Source: Rhodococcus spongiicola
GTDB lineage: Bacteria > Actinomycetota > Actinomycetes > Mycobacteriales > Mycobacteriaceae
Length of the DNA stretch: 64,000 nucleotides
NCBI RefSeq assembly: GCF_004011835.1
Contig: NZ_RKLN01000003.1
Span: 310,001-374,000, forward strand
Direction: 5' to 3'
In this document: positions 44,630 through 57,702 of the stretch, piece by piece
Layout of the letters: each line of letters opens with the position of its first letter
Numbering within the stretch: position 1 is the stretch's first letter
Notes under the pieces: model-generated
Told to the model about the DNA's origin: nothing
What the model saw: only the letters and a program-made list of their open reading frames with translations
Database searches by the model: none
Made by a program: the position numbers and the translations under genes

Positions 44630-46767
44630 TCGCGACTCTGTCCTGTTCGTTCTGGTGCGCCCATGCCCGTCACATCATCCCCTACTGTCGGCTCTCGCGC
44701 AGTCACATCCGACCCCACGTTATCTTCTGCTTCTGCGCCGCCGAGGGCGGTCAGCACTGCGCGGGCGGTTGCGACGCCGACGCCGGGCACCGCGGTGATC
44801 TCCTCGACGGTCGCGTTGCGCAGCCGTGCTACCGACCCGAAGTGTTTGACCAGCGCCGTGCGCCGCGCCTGCCCGAGACCTCGGACCGAATCCAGCGCGG
44901 ACGCCGTCATCCGGCGCGACCGCTTGCTGCGGTGGAACGTGATCGCGAACCGGTGTGCCTCGTCGCGGACTCGCTGCAGCAGGTAGAGCGACTCGCTGGT
45001 CCGAGGCAGGATCACCGGGTCCTCCTCGCCCGGCACCCACACCTCCTCGAGGCGCTTGGCCAGGCCGATGACCGCGACATCGGTGATGCCGAGTTCGTCG
45101 AGAACCTCGGACGCCGCCGCGACCTGGGGGGCGCCGCCGTCCACGACGAAGAGATTCGGCGGGTAGGCGAACTTGCGCGGCCGACCGGTCTGCGGGTCGA
45201 GCGCCGATTCCGGCGAGAGATCGCCGCCGTCGCCATCCATCGCACCCCCGGTTGCACCATCGCGGTTGTGTCGCAGGAACCGGCGGCGGGTCACCTCCGC
45301 AATGCTCGCGACGTCGTCGCTGTGACCGTCGCCGGCCGCCTCTTTGATGGCGTAATGCCTGTAGTCGGACTTGCGCGGAAGTCCGTCCTCGAACACGACG
45401 AGCGAGGCGACGACGTCGGTTCCCTGCACGTGGCTGATGTCGACGCATTCGATTCGCAGCGGCGCGGAATCGAGGTCAAGCGCTTCCTGGATGCCTTGCA
45501 GAGCTGCCGATCGTGACGTGAAGTCGCCGGCGCGCTTCATCTTGTGTTGAGCCAGTGCTTCTTTTGCGTTCCGCTCGACCGTCTCGGCGAGTGCCTTCTT
45601 GTCGCCGCGCTGTGGTACCCGCAGCTTCACCGCCGATCCGCGTAGCGTCGAGAGCCAGTTCTGGATCTCGACGGTGTTGCGAGGCAACACGGGCACCAGG
45701 ACCTCGCGGGGAACGGTGTTGGCCGGTTCGGACTGGCCCGCCGCGGCGTCGAGCGCAGCCTGCTCGCCGTAGAACTGGGTGAGGAACTGTTCGACCAGGA
45801 TCGCTAGTTCGGTGTCCGGTCCGGTGTCACCTCCCGCCTCAGAAGAGTCGGCGGTGTCCTCGAGTACGGCATCACGTTCGATCACGTCGCCGGCCTTCTC
45901 GACCACCCAGCCACGCTGACCGCGCACACGACCGCCGCGGACGTGGAAGACCTGCACGGCGACCTCGAGCTCGTCGGACGCGAACGCCACCAGGTCGGCG
46001 TCGGTGCCGTCACCGAGGACGACGGCCTGCTTCTCGAGCGCCTTCTTCAGCGCGCCGACGTCGTCGCGCAGGCGCGCTGCGGTCTCGAAGTCGAGCTCCT
46101 CGGCCGCCTCCTGCATCCGTGCCTCTAGTTGGCGTACGAATCGGTCGGTCCGACCGGCGAGGAAGTCGCAGAAGTCCGCGACGATCTGCCGGTGTTCGTC
46201 CGCGGTCACCCGGCCCACGCACGGGGCCGAGCACTTGTCGATGTAGCCGAGCAGGCAGGGCCGTCCGATCTGATTGTGTCGCTTGAATACTCCCGCCGCG
46301 CAGGTGCGGGCCGGGAAGACCCGCAGTAGCAGGTCGAGCGTCTCCCGGATGGCCCACGCGTGCGAGTAGGGACCGAAGTACCGAACACCCTTACGGCGAG
46401 GTCCGCGATAGACGAACAGTCGCGGGAACTCCTCGTTCAGCGTCACTGCGAGCACCGGGTACGTCTTGTCGTCGCGGTAGCGGACGTTGAACCGCGGATC
46501 GAACTCCTTGATCCAGTTGTACTCGAGCTGGAGCGCCTCGACCTCGGTGCGGACGACGGTCCACTCGACACTGCCTGCAGTGGTGACCATCTGTCGGGTC
46601 CGTGGATGCAGCGACGAGACGTCGGCGAAGTACGAGCCCAGCCGCGAACGAAGGCTCTTCGCTTTGCCTACGTAGATGACCCGCCCGTGCGGATCGCGGA
46701 ATTTGTAGACCCCCGGCTCCACCGGGATGGTTCCGGGCGCGGGACGATACGTCGAAGGATCAGGCAC
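44626..46767 (-). CDS. uvrC: excinuclease ABC subunit C
   Basis: Makes the dual incisions in nucleotide-excision repair. The 713-residue protein has the N-terminal GIY-YIG nuclease ([27 protein letters not shown]), the UvrB-interacting UVR motif ([20 protein letters not shown]), the RNase H-like nuclease region around [24 protein letters not shown] and [11 protein letters not shown], and C-terminal helix-hairpin-helix motifs ([24 protein letters not shown]). The acidic/Gly insert [14 protein letters not shown] is probably a flexible loop. First gene of the uvrC-rapZ-yvcK-whiA run. Confidence 0.96.
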   Translation of the reverse strand: MPDPSTYRPAPGTIPVEPGVYKFRDPHGRVIYVGKAKSLRSRLGSYFADVSSLHPRTRQMVTTAGSVEWTVVRTEVEALQLEYNWIKEFDPRFNVRYRDDKTYPVLAVTLNEEFPRLFVYRGPRRKGVRYFGPYSHAWAIRETLDLLLRVFPARTCAAGVFKRHNQIGRPCLLGYIDKCSAPCVGRVTADEHRQIVADFCDFLAGRTDRFVRQLEARMQEAAEELDFETAARLRDDVGALKKALEKQAVVLGDGTDADLVAFASDELEVAVQVFHVRGGRVRGQRGWVVEKAGDVIERDAVLEDTADSSEAGGDTGPDTELAILVEQFLTQFYGEQAALDAAAGQSEPANTVPREVLVPVLPRNTVEIQNWLSTLRGSAVKLRVPQRGDKKALAETVERNAKEALAQHKMKRAGDFTSRSAALQGIQEALDLDSAPLRIECVDISHVQGTDVVASLVVFEDGLPRKSDYRHYAIKEAAGDGHSDDVASIAEVTRRRFLRHNRDGATGGAMDGDGGDLSPESALDPQTGRPRKFAYPPNLFVVDGGAPQVAAASEVLDELGITDVAVIGLAKRLEEVWVPGEEDPVILPRTSESLYLLQRVRDEAHRFAITFHRSKRSRRMTASALDSVRGLGQARRTALVKHFGSVARLRNATVEEITAVPGVGVATARAVLTALGGAEAEDNVGSDVTAREPTVGDDVTGMGAPERTGQSRE

Positions 46768-46817
46768 GATTCAAGGCTAGTCGGCGATGCCGACGGTACT
46801 CATTCGATGCGCGAGAC

Positions 46818-49017
<2,200 letters not shown>

Positions 49018-49115
49018 GTGTTTGGGCTCCAAAATCTTGAACGGCTCTGCTCGAGTATGCCCCGGTGCATCCGCTCGGGTGCAACTCAACAGTACGGCCC
49101 GTCGATTCCCGATCG

Positions 49116-49736
49116 TTATTCCGGCTGTCGGCCGGCGGCGTAGTGCAGGCGTTCGACGTACTTCGCGATGACGTCGACCTCGAGGTTGACCGGGGTCCCC
49201 GGTTCCGCTGTACCGAGGGTGGTGAGCGCGAGGGTCGTCGGGATCAGGGAGATTTCGAAGTACTCGTCACCGGGCTCGCCGCCGAGCGCGGACACCGTCA
49301 GCGAGACGCCGTCGACCGTGATCGAGCCCTTCTCCACTACATACCGCGACACGCTGGACGGCAGCGAGATCCTCACCACAGTCCAGTTCTCCGACGGATT
49401 TCGCGACATGACCGTGCCGACGGTGTCGACATGCCCCTGGACGATGTGCCCCCCCAAGCGGCTGTCGACCGCCGCCGCTCGTTCGAGATTGACGCGGCTG
49501 CCGACCTGGAGGGTTCCGAGACTCGATCGCTGGAGGGTCTCGTGCATCACGTCCGCGGTGAACACCCCACCGTCGAGCACCTCGACGACCGTCAGGCAGA
49601 CGCCGTTGACCGCGATCGAGTCGCCGTGGCGGGCGTCGGCGGTGACGATCGGCCCGCGCACGCTGAAGCGCGCCGCGTCCGTCAGGTTCTCCTCGGCGAC
49701 GACCTCGCCGAGTTCCTCGACGATTCCGGTGAACAT
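49116..49736 (-). CDS. ribE: riboflavin synthase alpha chain
   Basis: Dismutates two lumazine molecules to riboflavin. The 206-residue protein has the two-fold internal repeat of lumazine-binding domains: [12 protein letters not shown] with [11 protein letters not shown] in the first, and [15 protein letters not shown] with [12 protein letters not shown] in the second. It follows ribD by 84 bp and precedes ribBA by 98 bp. These gaps contain no obvious FMN-riboswitch core. Confidence 0.95.
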   Translation of the reverse strand: MFTGIVEELGEVVAEENLTDAARFSVRGPIVTADARHGDSIAVNGVCLTVVEVLDGGVFTADVMHETLQRSSLGTLQVGSRVNLERAAAVDSRLGGHIVQGHVDTVGTVMSRNPSENWTVVRISLPSSVSRYVVEKGSITVDGVSLTVSALGGEPGDEYFEISLIPTTLALTTLGTAEPGTPVNLEVDVIAKYVERLHYAAGRQPE

Positions 49737-49820
49737 GTCTTCGTCTCACTCCTTCATATCCCGGAGCCCGGATCCCGGAGCCGCGGGGTCCTTGACTGCT
49801 CCGGCATCACTACTCCGGGA

Positions 49821-50840
49821 TCACTTCTCTGGGATCAGGTTCAACAACAAGTCGTCGCCGATCGTCTCGACGCTCTCCCGCCGAAACCGTAACGCCTCGG
49901 AGATGGTCTGCACTCCCGCGTCTTCCACCGCGTGGGATCCTGCGCCCAGCAGCGCAGGCGCGAGGTACGCCTGGATCCGGTCGACCCGTCCGGCGGCGAG
50001 GAAGGCGCCTGCCAGCCGCGGTCCGCCCTCGACCAGGACATCGTCCTGGTCCGCCAGCGCGGCAAGTACCTCGTCGATGTCGTGCGTGCGCAGCACCAGG
50101 GTCGGTGCCGCGTCGTCGAGGATCTTCGCGGTCGATGGGATCTCTCGAGTCCCCACGACGACGCGCAACGGTTGATGTGACGCGAGCGACCCATCGGGCA
50201 GCCGGGCTGTCAGCCACGGGTCGTCCGCGATGACCGTCCCGGTCCCCACGACGATCGCATCGAGGCGCGCGCGGTCGGCGTGCACCCGGGCCCGTGCCTC
50301 GGGTCCGGTGATCCACTGGCTCGTACCGTCAGCGGCCGCGCTGCGGCCGTCGATGGTGGCGGCGAACTTCCACGTCACGTGAGGGCGACCATGTCGCTGC
50401 CGGTGCAGCCACGCTCGAAGCGGGCCGCGTTCGACATCGGCGGTGAACGGCCCCACGGACACCGCGACACCGGCCGCCCGCAACGTGTCGGCGCCACCAG
50501 CGGCCATCGGGTGGGGATCGGGGACGGCATAGTGCACAGCCGCGATTCCCGCATCGACGAGCGCCTGCGCGCAGGGACCGGTCCGGCCATGGTGGTTGCA
50601 CGGTTCGAGGGTCACCACCGCGGTGCCGCCCCGGGCTCTCTCACCGGCCTCGGCGAGGGCGACGACCTCGGCGTGCGGACCTCCGACCGGATTGGTGGCA
50701 CCGATGCCGACGATCTCACCGGAGGCGTCGAGGACCACAGCCCCCACGGGAGGGTTGGGGCTGGTGGTCCCTCGTACGCCTTGGGAGGCATCGATCGCGA
50801 GTCGCATCGCGGCCTCGTGGGCGCGCGCAGACGAAGTCAC
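49821..50840 (-). CDS. ribD: bifunctional diaminohydroxyphosphoribosylaminopyrimidine deaminase / 5-amino-6-(5-phosphoribosylamino)uracil reductase
   Basis: Carries out the second and third riboflavin steps. The 339-residue protein has an N-terminal deaminase domain with zinc ligands in GGPHAEVVAL and LEPCNHHGRTGPC, and a C-terminal reductase domain starting near VTWKFAATIDGRSAA, with VLVEGGPRLAGAFL. It is the first rib gene, 10 bp after rpe. Confidence 0.95.
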   Translation of the reverse strand: MTSSARAHEAAMRLAIDASQGVRGTTSPNPPVGAVVLDASGEIVGIGATNPVGGPHAEVVALAEAGERARGGTAVVTLEPCNHHGRTGPCAQALVDAGIAAVHYAVPDPHPMAAGGADTLRAAGVAVSVGPFTADVERGPLRAWLHRQRHGRPHVTWKFAATIDGRSAAADGTSQWITGPEARARVHADRARLDAIVVGTGTVIADDPWLTARLPDGSLASHQPLRVVVGTREIPSTAKILDDAAPTLVLRTHDIDEVLAALADQDDVLVEGGPRLAGAFLAAGRVDRIQAYLAPALLGAGSHAVEDAGVQTISEALRFRRESVETIGDDLLLNLIPEK

Positions 50841-50850
50841 GACTGGCTCG

Positions 50851-51534
50851 TCAGGTCGTCAGCGTCAGGTGTGGGGACGCCTTCGCGGCCTGCCGGCGCA
50901 GTCCGGCGACGGCGGCCGCGGGGTCCGCCGCCCCGTAGACCGCCGACCCGGCGACGAAGCAGTCGACACCGGCTTCGGCCGCCTGCTCGATCGTGTCGGC
51001 GTTGATACCGCCGTCGATTTCCACGATGAGGCGGAGTTCACCCGCATCCACCAGCTTGCGGGCGGCACGGACCTTGTCGAGGACGCCCGGAATGAACGAC
51101 TGACCGCCGAAGCCGGGTTCGACGCTCATCACGAGCAGCGTGTCGACGCTCCGGAGAATCTCGAGGTACGGCTCGAGTGGGGTGTTCGGCTTGATGCTCA
51201 GGCCCGCCTTGGCGCCGGCGGCACGGATGTCGCGGGCCACGGCGACCGGATCATCGGTGGCCTCGGCATGGAAGGTGACGTTGTGTGCCCCGGCCTCCGC
51301 ATATGGCGGCGCCCACCGGCCCGGGTCCTCGATCATCAGGTGGCAGTCCAGCGGGATATCGGTGGCCCGCAGCAGGCTCTCGACGACGGGCAGACCGAGC
51401 GTCAGGTTCGGTACGAAGTGGGCGTCCATGACGTCCACATGCAGCCAGTCGGCACCGGCGACGGCATCGGCCTCGTCGGCGAGCCGCGCGAAGTCGGCGG
51501 ACAGAATGGACGGAGCGATCATCGGGGTTGCCAC
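50851..51534 (-). CDS. rpe: ribulose-phosphate 3-epimerase
   Basis: Interconverts ribulose-5-phosphate and xylulose-5-phosphate. The 227-residue TIM barrel has [13 protein letters not shown], the metal-binding [14 protein letters not shown] and [20 protein letters not shown], and [13 protein letters not shown] start at 51534 without a clear ribosome-binding site. It connects the rib operon downstream with the GH65 gene 10 bp upstream. Its product, xylulose-5-phosphate, is a substrate of the phosphoketolase encoded nearby. Confidence 0.95.
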   Translation of the reverse strand: MATPMIAPSILSADFARLADEADAVAGADWLHVDVMDAHFVPNLTLGLPVVESLLRATDIPLDCHLMIEDPGRWAPPYAEAGAHNVTFHAEATDDPVAVARDIRAAGAKAGLSIKPNTPLEPYLEILRSVDTLLVMSVEPGFGGQSFIPGVLDKVRAARKLVDAGELRLIVEIDGGINADTIEQAAEAGVDCFVAGSAVYGAADPAAAVAGLRRQAAKASPHLTLTT

Positions 51535-51544
51535 AGAGGTGAGT

Positions 51545-53920
51545 TTAGTCGGAGGGAGCCGACCTCCCGGCGCTACCGGGGTAGCGCCGGGCCGGTTCGC
51601 GGCCCGCGGGTTGCGTCACGATCGGTCCCGCCGGCGGGCGCACGGTCGGCATCACGCGAACCTCGCTACCGCGCAATGTCAGCTCGGTGCCGTCGTGGTA
51701 CAGGGTCAGCTCGTCGCCTTCGACGAGCCGGTAGCGGGTCTCGTCCGGTCCGATCTCGACCCGCAACTGACACCCGGCCGCCGCGACGCCGAACCCGAGC
51801 CTGTCGATGCCTCGCGGGAGGGTCGGCCGGAGCGTAAGCCCCGCCCGCCGCCGTCGCGCGCCTCCGAATCCCTGGACCAGCGCGATCCAGATGCCGGCGA
51901 GCGACGCGAGGTGCAATCCGTCGCTCGTGTTGTGCTCGAGATCACGCAGGTCGATCAGCGCGGTCTCACCCAGGTAGTCGTACGCGAGGTCGAGTGCACC
52001 GACGTCCGCGGCGACCACCGCCTGGCTGGACGCGGAGAGGGACGAGTCGCGGACCGTCAACCGCTCGTAGTACGAGAAGTTCCGAACCTTTTGCTCCGCG
52101 GTGAACGCGTCCGGTACCCATTGCATCGCCAGCACGACGTCGGCCTGCTTGACGACCTGCTTTCGATACAGGTCGAAGTACGGGTAGTGCAGCAGCAGCG
52201 GGTAGTGCTCCGGAGGTGTCGCCGCAAAGTCCCACACCTGCCGATCCGTGAACCCGGAGGACTGCGGATGCACGCCGCGGCGCTCGTCGTACGGCACGTA
52301 CATGCGGTCGGCGGCGGTGCGCCAACCACCGACCTCCTCGTCGGTGACGCCGAGGTCGGGCATTCGGTCGGGGTGGCGTTCGACGACCGCTACCGCAGCG
52401 GTGAAGTTCTCCCGGGCCATGAGGTTGGTGTACAGGTTGTTCCGGACGAGTGCGCTGTACTCGTCGGGTCCGGTGACGCCGTCGATACGGAACCTGGCGT
52501 CCTCGTCGAAGTAGCCGAGAGAGCGCCAAAGGCGCGCGGTCTCGACGAGGAGATCCAGTCCGATGGTGCGCTCGAATTCGGTGTTTCCGTCCGTCCGCAG
52601 GTACCCGATCACGGCCCGCGCGATGGCGGCGTTGACGTGGAACGCGGCCGCGCCGGCCGGCCAGTACCCGCTGCACTCCCTGCCGGTGATGGTCCGCCAC
52701 GGGAACGCCGCACCAGTCAGGCCGAGTTGGCGTGCGCGTTCCCGTGCCCTGTCCAGGGTCGAGTGGCGCCACCGCAAGGCGTCCGCCACCGCGTGGGGAG
52801 CCACGAACGCAAGGACCGGCAGGACGAACATCTCCGAGTCCCAGAATGCGTGTCCGTCGTACCCGCGCCCGGTGAGCCCCTTGGACGCGATCGCAACACC
52901 CTCCGCGCGGGCCGACGCCTGCAAGATGTGGAACAGCGCGAACCGTACCGCCTGCTGCACCTCGGGGTCGCCGTCGACGATGACGTCGGCGCGCTCCCAG
53001 AATGCGTCCAGGTACTCCCGCTGCTCGGAAACCAGCCCGTCCCAACCACTCTCGTGTGCAAGTGTCAGCTCACCGGCCACTTGGTCCCGCATCGCCGGAG
53101 CCGTCCTCCGCGCGGACCAGGCGTGGCTGACGTACTTGACCATCCGCAGGCAGTCACCGGATGCGAGCTTGGACGCGACCGTGACCCGACCCAGGTCCGG
53201 ATAGCTGTCGGCTTCGACGTGTACGTGCGGGCCGAACACCTCGTGGTCCATCGCGACCGCAATCCGCAGACCGCTCTCCCCGGTCGTGTGGATCAGCTGC
53301 ACCCCCGTGCCGTGGACGAAGTTCTCCTCGGAGTTCAGGGGCTCCGACAGTACCGCCGCCGCGCGGGGATCCGCTTCCGGTTTGGGCATCGGCTCGTTGG
53401 CGACAAGTTCGGACTGCAGCACCACCCTCGCTGGTCCATCCAGCGGTGTCACCTCGTAGCGGATGGCGCCGATGGCACGCTGTGTGAACGAGACCAGCCT
53501 GGTCGTGGCCACCCGCACGGTCCGGCCGGCCGGCGAACGCCACTCCACGGTCCGTCGCAGGACCCCGGCTCGCAGGTCCAGTTCCTGCTCGTGTTTCAGG
53601 ATGTCTCCGCGCCGGACGTCGAACGGTTCGTCATCGACGAGCAGGCGAACGACCTTGCCGTCGGTGATGTTGATGATCGTCTCGCCCGAGTCGGGATAGC
53701 CGTACGCCGGTTCGGCGTACGGCATCGGTCGGACCTCGTAGACACCCGCCAGGTAACTGCCCGGCAGCCCGTGCGGATCACCCTCGTCGAGATTGCCCCG
53801 CCAGCCGAGGTGCCCGTTGGCGAGAGTGAACAGCGATTCGGTTTGGGCCAACACCCCGAAGTCCAGGCTGGTGGCGCGCAGACTCCAGGGTTCGACGGTG
53901 AAGGCAGGGTGGGTTATCAC
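51545..53920 (-). CDS. glycoside hydrolase family 65 protein (disaccharide phosphorylase type)
   Basis: About 791 residues from GTG 53920 ([15 protein letters not shown]), with GGGAGG upstream. GH65 enzymes cleave alpha-glucosides such as maltose, trehalose or kojibiose with phosphate. The (alpha/alpha)6 barrel contains [13 protein letters not shown], the catalytic acid in VTGPDEY (Glu near residue 485) and HLASLAGIW near the C-terminus. A beta-phosphoglucomutase gene, the usual partner, is not next to it. The substrate cannot be decided from motifs. It lies with an alcohol dehydrogenase and a phosphoketolase in an insertion between rpe and rsmB. Confidence 0.88.
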   Translation of the reverse strand: MITHPAFTVEPWSLRATSLDFGVLAQTESLFTLANGHLGWRGNLDEGDPHGLPGSYLAGVYEVRPMPYAEPAYGYPDSGETIINITDGKVVRLLVDDEPFDVRRGDILKHEQELDLRAGVLRRTVEWRSPAGRTVRVATTRLVSFTQRAIGAIRYEVTPLDGPARVVLQSELVANEPMPKPEADPRAAAVLSEPLNSEENFVHGTGVQLIHTTGESGLRIAVAMDHEVFGPHVHVEADSYPDLGRVTVASKLASGDCLRMVKYVSHAWSARRTAPAMRDQVAGELTLAHESGWDGLVSEQREYLDAFWERADVIVDGDPEVQQAVRFALFHILQASARAEGVAIASKGLTGRGYDGHAFWDSEMFVLPVLAFVAPHAVADALRWRHSTLDRARERARQLGLTGAAFPWRTITGRECSGYWPAGAAAFHVNAAIARAVIGYLRTDGNTEFERTIGLDLLVETARLWRSLGYFDEDARFRIDGVTGPDEYSALVRNNLYTNLMARENFTAAVAVVERHPDRMPDLGVTDEEVGGWRTAADRMYVPYDERRGVHPQSSGFTDRQVWDFAATPPEHYPLLLHYPYFDLYRKQVVKQADVVLAMQWVPDAFTAEQKVRNFSYYERLTVRDSSLSASSQAVVAADVGALDLAYDYLGETALIDLRDLEHNTSDGLHLASLAGIWIALVQGFGGARRRRAGLTLRPTLPRGIDRLGFGVAAAGCQLRVEIGPDETRYRLVEGDELTLYHDGTELTLRGSEVRVMPTVRPPAGPIVTQPAGREPARRYPGSAGRSAPSD

Positions 53921-53949
53921 GGCCTCGGTACCTCCCAGTCGCGTGCGGG

Positions 53950-54000
53950 CCCAGTCACCTCCAGTGCCCAATCACCTACAGGGCCCAATCACCTACAGAG
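53950..54000. repeat. three-copy 17-bp tandem repeat between the adh and GH65 genes
   Basis: Units at 53950, 53967 and 53984 follow CCCAATCACCTACAGGG; the first has three differences. The repeat lies in the leader of the GH65 gene. Confidence 0.8.
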
Positions 54001-54040
54001 CGGACGGGGCCCCGCAGTTCACGCTAGGACACCGGAGCCG

Positions 54041-55060
54041 TCACGGCACGAGAACGGCTGCACCGCCGAATACTCCACCGGCCAGGTCCACGAGCGCCCT
54101 GTCCGCTGAGTCGAGCGGATACCGGTGGGCGCTCACCCGCAACCGATGCTGTTGCGCTATGCCGAGGAACTCTTTCGCATCCTGCCGAGTGTTCGCGGTG
54201 ACGCTACGGATCTGGCGTTCACGGAACAGGTGTCGCTCGTAGTTGAGAGCCGGGATGTCGCTGAGGTGGATTCCGGCGAGCGCGAGCGTGCCACCCGCGT
54301 CGAGCGCCTCGAGGGCAGGCAACACGAGATCGCCGGCCGGGGCGAACAAGATCGCCGAGTCGAGCGGTTCAGGCGGCGGATCCGAGGCGCCCTGCACCGA
54401 AGCCGCACCGAGACTGAAAGCCAACTGACGGGCTTCCTCGCCACGGGTCATCACGTGGACTCGGGCACCTCTGGCGAGCGCGACCTGCGCAGTCAGATGT
54501 GCGCTGCCACCGAAACCGTAGATGCCGAGTCGACCGCCGTCGGGCAGGTCCGCCCGCACCAGCGAGCGATATCCGATGATGCCCGCACACAGCAGTGGCG
54601 CCAGTTCGACGACCGGGTACCCGGTGGGCAGTTCGAGCGCGTAGTCGGCGGGGACCGTCGTGTATTCGGCGTAACCGCCATCGGCGTCCCACCCGGTGTA
54701 GGTCGAGTACGGGCACAGGTTCTCGTCGCCGCGGACGCAGTACCGGCAGTGCCCGCACGTGCCCCGCAGCCACGCGATACCGACGCGCTGACCCACCGCG
54801 AACCGTCCGCCCGCTTCCTCCCCCACTCCCACGACCTCGCCGACGATCTCGTGTCCGGGGATCACATTCAGGCGATGCGGCGGCAGGTCGCCCTCCACGA
54901 CGTGAAGATCGGTCCGGCACACGCCGCATGCCAGCACGCGGACCAACAGATCCTTGCTGGTGGGCCTGGGCAACAGTTCACGTCTCATCTGCAGCGGCCG
55001 GTCCGACAACGGCCCGGGCCTCGTTGTCCGCCACGCCCGCATTGTCGTGGTCGGCGTCAT
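54041..55060 (-). CDS. zinc-dependent alcohol dehydrogenase
   Basis: About 339 residues from ATG 55060; in-frame ATGs at 55093 and 55042 are alternatives and none has a strong ribosome-binding site. Catalytic zinc ligands are seen in [14 protein letters not shown] and [10 protein letters not shown]. The structural zinc site is [15 protein letters not shown]. The Rossmann motif is [16 protein letters not shown], resembling mycobacterial AdhA-type enzymes. [13 protein letters not shown] is also typical. Primary alcohols or aldehydes are the likely substrates. It is divergent from xfp, and acetyl-phosphate-derived acetaldehyde reduction is one possible link. Confidence 0.9.
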   Translation of the reverse strand: MTPTTTMRAWRTTRPGPLSDRPLQMRRELLPRPTSKDLLVRVLACGVCRTDLHVVEGDLPPHRLNVIPGHEIVGEVVGVGEEAGGRFAVGQRVGIAWLRGTCGHCRYCVRGDENLCPYSTYTGWDADGGYAEYTTVPADYALELPTGYPVVELAPLLCAGIIGYRSLVRADLPDGGRLGIYGFGGSAHLTAQVALARGARVHVMTRGEEARQLAFSLGAASVQGASDPPPEPLDSAILFAPAGDLVLPALEALDAGGTLALAGIHLSDIPALNYERHLFRERQIRSVTANTRQDAKEFLGIAQQHRLRVSAHRYPLDSADRALVDLAGGVFGGAAVLVP

Positions 55061-55305
55061 GGTTCGCGAGGTCCGCGAGTTTTCCGTCCGCATACCTGGT
55101 CCACACTTCGTCGTGGAGCGACTACGCGCCTCGCGCTCGGCACCTCAGGGCGATACCGCTGTCGCTCTCTCCAGGATGCCTGGTTCGACGCGCTCGCAAC
55201 AAGTGGGAACCGGAGCAACCGGTCACGACTCGCAAAAAGTCTGGCGGCTGACGCCCGGCGCCGCGAGGATGGAGGCACCTTCGCCCGAACGGAGGAGCCA
55301 ACCAA

Positions 55306-57687
55306 GTGACGACCAGACCGGACGCCACGAGCGAAGACCTCGACCTGCTTCACCGGTATTGGATGGCGGCCAACTACCTGACGGTCGCGCAGATCTACCT
55401 CCGCGACAACGTGCTGTTGCGCAGACCGCTGACGGAACCCGACATCAAGCCACGGCTCCTGGGACACTGGGGAACCAGTCCCGGTCTCTCGCTCGTGTAC
55501 GTGCATCTGAACCGGCTCATCCGCCGCACGGGCGCAGACATCGTGTACATCGCCGGGCCCGGGCACGGCGGACCGGCCGTCGTCGCGAACACCTATCTGG
55601 AGGGCGCGTACTCGCAGCTGTACCCCGACGTCACGCCCGACGAAGCGGGTCTGCGACGGCTGGCCCGACAATTCTCGACGCCTGGGGGGATTCCCAGCCA
55701 CTCCGGTGTCGAGACCCCCGGGTCGATCAACGAAGGCGGTGAACTCGGCTACTCGCTCGCCCATGCCACCGGCGCGGCGTTGGACAACCCCGATCTGATC
55801 GTCGCATGCGTCGTCGGGGACGGCGAGGCGGAGACCGGACCGCTGTCGGGGTCCTGGGAGGCTCCGTCCTTTCTGGACCCGACACGCGACGGCGCCGTTC
55901 TGCCGATCCTGCATCTCAACGGGTACAAGATCTCGGGCCCGACGGTGCTGGGCCGGCGCTCGGACGACGAGGTTCTGGCGCTGCTGCACGCACACGGCTG
56001 GGATCCCGAGGTGGTCGCCGGGGACGATCCCGTGCAGGTCCACCGGGACCTCGCGGCGGCACTCGATCGTGTCCACACCGCGATCACCAGGATTCGGCGT
56101 GACGCTCGCGAGTCGGCAGCGACGGACCGACCGCGGTGGCCGGCGATCGTGCTCCGCACACCCAAGGGCTGGACCGGGCCGGACATCGTCGACGGCCTCG
56201 AAGTCGAGGGCACGTTCCGCGCCCACCAGGTTCCGATCGCCGACGTGCGGGCCAACCGCGAGCACCTCCGGATGCTCGAACAGTGGATGCGGTCCTACCG
56301 ACCAGAGGAGCAGTTCGATCAGCAGGGCCGCCTGCGACCCGAACTGGCCGCCCTGGCACCGAGCGGCGATGCTCGGATGGGTGCGAACCCGCACGGAAAC
56401 GGCGGACGAGTGTTGCGCGCCCTGACCCTGCCCGCGCCCGAGGGGTACGCGGTCGACGTCCCCACGCCCGGCACGGTCCATCACGAAACCACCCGGCCAC
56501 TCGGGGAATTCCTCCGAGACGTCTACTCGTCGAACCCCGACAACTTCCGGCTGTTCTGTCCCGACGAGACCAACAGCAACCGCCTGGGCGCCGTCTTCGA
56601 GGTCACCAACCGCTGTTTCGTCGGCTCTCTCATTCCTGGCGACGATCACGTCGGGCACCACGGACGGGTGATGGAGGTGCTGTCCGAGCATCTCTGCCAG
56701 GGCTGGCTCGAGGGCTACCTGCTCACCGGCCGCCACGGCCTCTTCGCGACGTACGAGGCGTTCGCAATGGTGAGCGCGTCGATGACGATCCAGCACACCA
56801 AGTGGCTCGAGCGAGCCCGCTCACTGGGCTGGCGAGCGCCCGTGGCGAGCCTGAACATCCTTTTGACGTCGACCTGCTGGCGCAACGACCACAACGGGTT
56901 CTCCCACCAGGGACCGGGGCTGATCGACACTGTGCTGTCCCTGTCGGGAGACGTCACGCGGGTATACCTACCCCCGGACGCGAATTCGCTGCTGATCGTC
57001 GCCGAGGAAGTGTTCACCTCCCGCGACCGGGTCAATCTGCTCGTCGTCGACAAGCAGTCGCATCCGCAGTATCTGACGCTCGAGCAGGCGCGGGACCATT
57101 TCGCGGCAGGTGCGTCGGTGTGGGACTGGGCCGGCACCGAGAGCTACGACGCCTCCGGGGCGAGGGAACCCGACATCGTCCTGGCGTGCGTCGGCGACGT
57201 CCCGACCGAGGAGACGCTCGCTGCCGCGGCACTGCTACGTGGGCACGTCCCGGATCTGCGGGTACGCGTGGTCAACGTGGTCGACCTCATGTCGATGGCG
57301 CCACCCGACGCCCACCCGCGCGGGCGCTCGCTCGACGACTTCACCGGACTGTTCACCGAGGACGTCGATGTTGTCGTCGCCTGGCACGGGTACGCCCGCG
57401 CGTTCCACCAACTGCTGCACGGGCGGCCCGCCCCGGACCGCTTCCACGTCCGCGGATACACCGAGCAGGGCTCGACCACGACCCCGTTCGACATGGTGGT
57501 GCTCAACCACATGAGCCGCTACCACCTGGCGATCGAGGCCTTGCGGCGCAGCCGTCGGGCGCCCGATGGCGCCGCCGACCTTGTCGGCTACTGCGAACGG
57601 ATGCTCGAACGCCACCACGCCTATGTGCGCGAGCACCTCGAAGACATGCCGGAGGTCCGCAACTGGATCTGGCCCGAATCGGTGTGA
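55306..57687 (+). CDS. xfp: phosphoketolase (xylulose-5-phosphate / fructose-6-phosphate)
   Basis: Cleaves xylulose-5-phosphate, and often fructose-6-phosphate, with phosphate to acetyl phosphate and a shorter sugar phosphate, using TPP. The 793-residue protein starts at GTG 55306 with GGAGGAG upstream. Motifs: GHWGTSPGLSLVYVHLNRLI, IAGPGHGGPA, the TPP-binding GDGEAETGPLSGSWE near residue 172, HLNGYKISGPT, and FCPDETNSNRL. It provides a bypass from the pentose-phosphate sugars made by the operon at the start of the window to acetyl phosphate. It converges on rsmB with 15 bp between. Confidence 0.95.
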   Translation: MTTRPDATSEDLDLLHRYWMAANYLTVAQIYLRDNVLLRRPLTEPDIKPRLLGHWGTSPGLSLVYVHLNRLIRRTGADIVYIAGPGHGGPAVVANTYLEGAYSQLYPDVTPDEAGLRRLARQFSTPGGIPSHSGVETPGSINEGGELGYSLAHATGAALDNPDLIVACVVGDGEAETGPLSGSWEAPSFLDPTRDGAVLPILHLNGYKISGPTVLGRRSDDEVLALLHAHGWDPEVVAGDDPVQVHRDLAAALDRVHTAITRIRRDARESAATDRPRWPAIVLRTPKGWTGPDIVDGLEVEGTFRAHQVPIADVRANREHLRMLEQWMRSYRPEEQFDQQGRLRPELAALAPSGDARMGANPHGNGGRVLRALTLPAPEGYAVDVPTPGTVHHETTRPLGEFLRDVYSSNPDNFRLFCPDETNSNRLGAVFEVTNRCFVGSLIPGDDHVGHHGRVMEVLSEHLCQGWLEGYLLTGRHGLFATYEAFAMVSASMTIQHTKWLERARSLGWRAPVASLNILLTSTCWRNDHNGFSHQGPGLIDTVLSLSGDVTRVYLPPDANSLLIVAEEVFTSRDRVNLLVVDKQSHPQYLTLEQARDHFAAGASVWDWAGTESYDASGAREPDIVLACVGDVPTEETLAAAALLRGHVPDLRVRVVNVVDLMSMAPPDAHPRGRSLDDFTGLFTEDVDVVVAWHGYARAFHQLLHGRPAPDRFHVRGYTEQGSTTTPFDMVVLNHMSRYHLAIEALRRSRRAPDGAADLVGYCERMLERHHAYVREHLEDMPEVRNWIWPESV

Positions 57688-57702
57688 GGTCAGCCCCTGG
57701 GT

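Noticed and set aside
49737-50850. FMN riboswitch ahead of ribE or ribD
   Set aside because: The 84-bp and 10-bp gaps contain no recognisable RFN-element core and are short for one.
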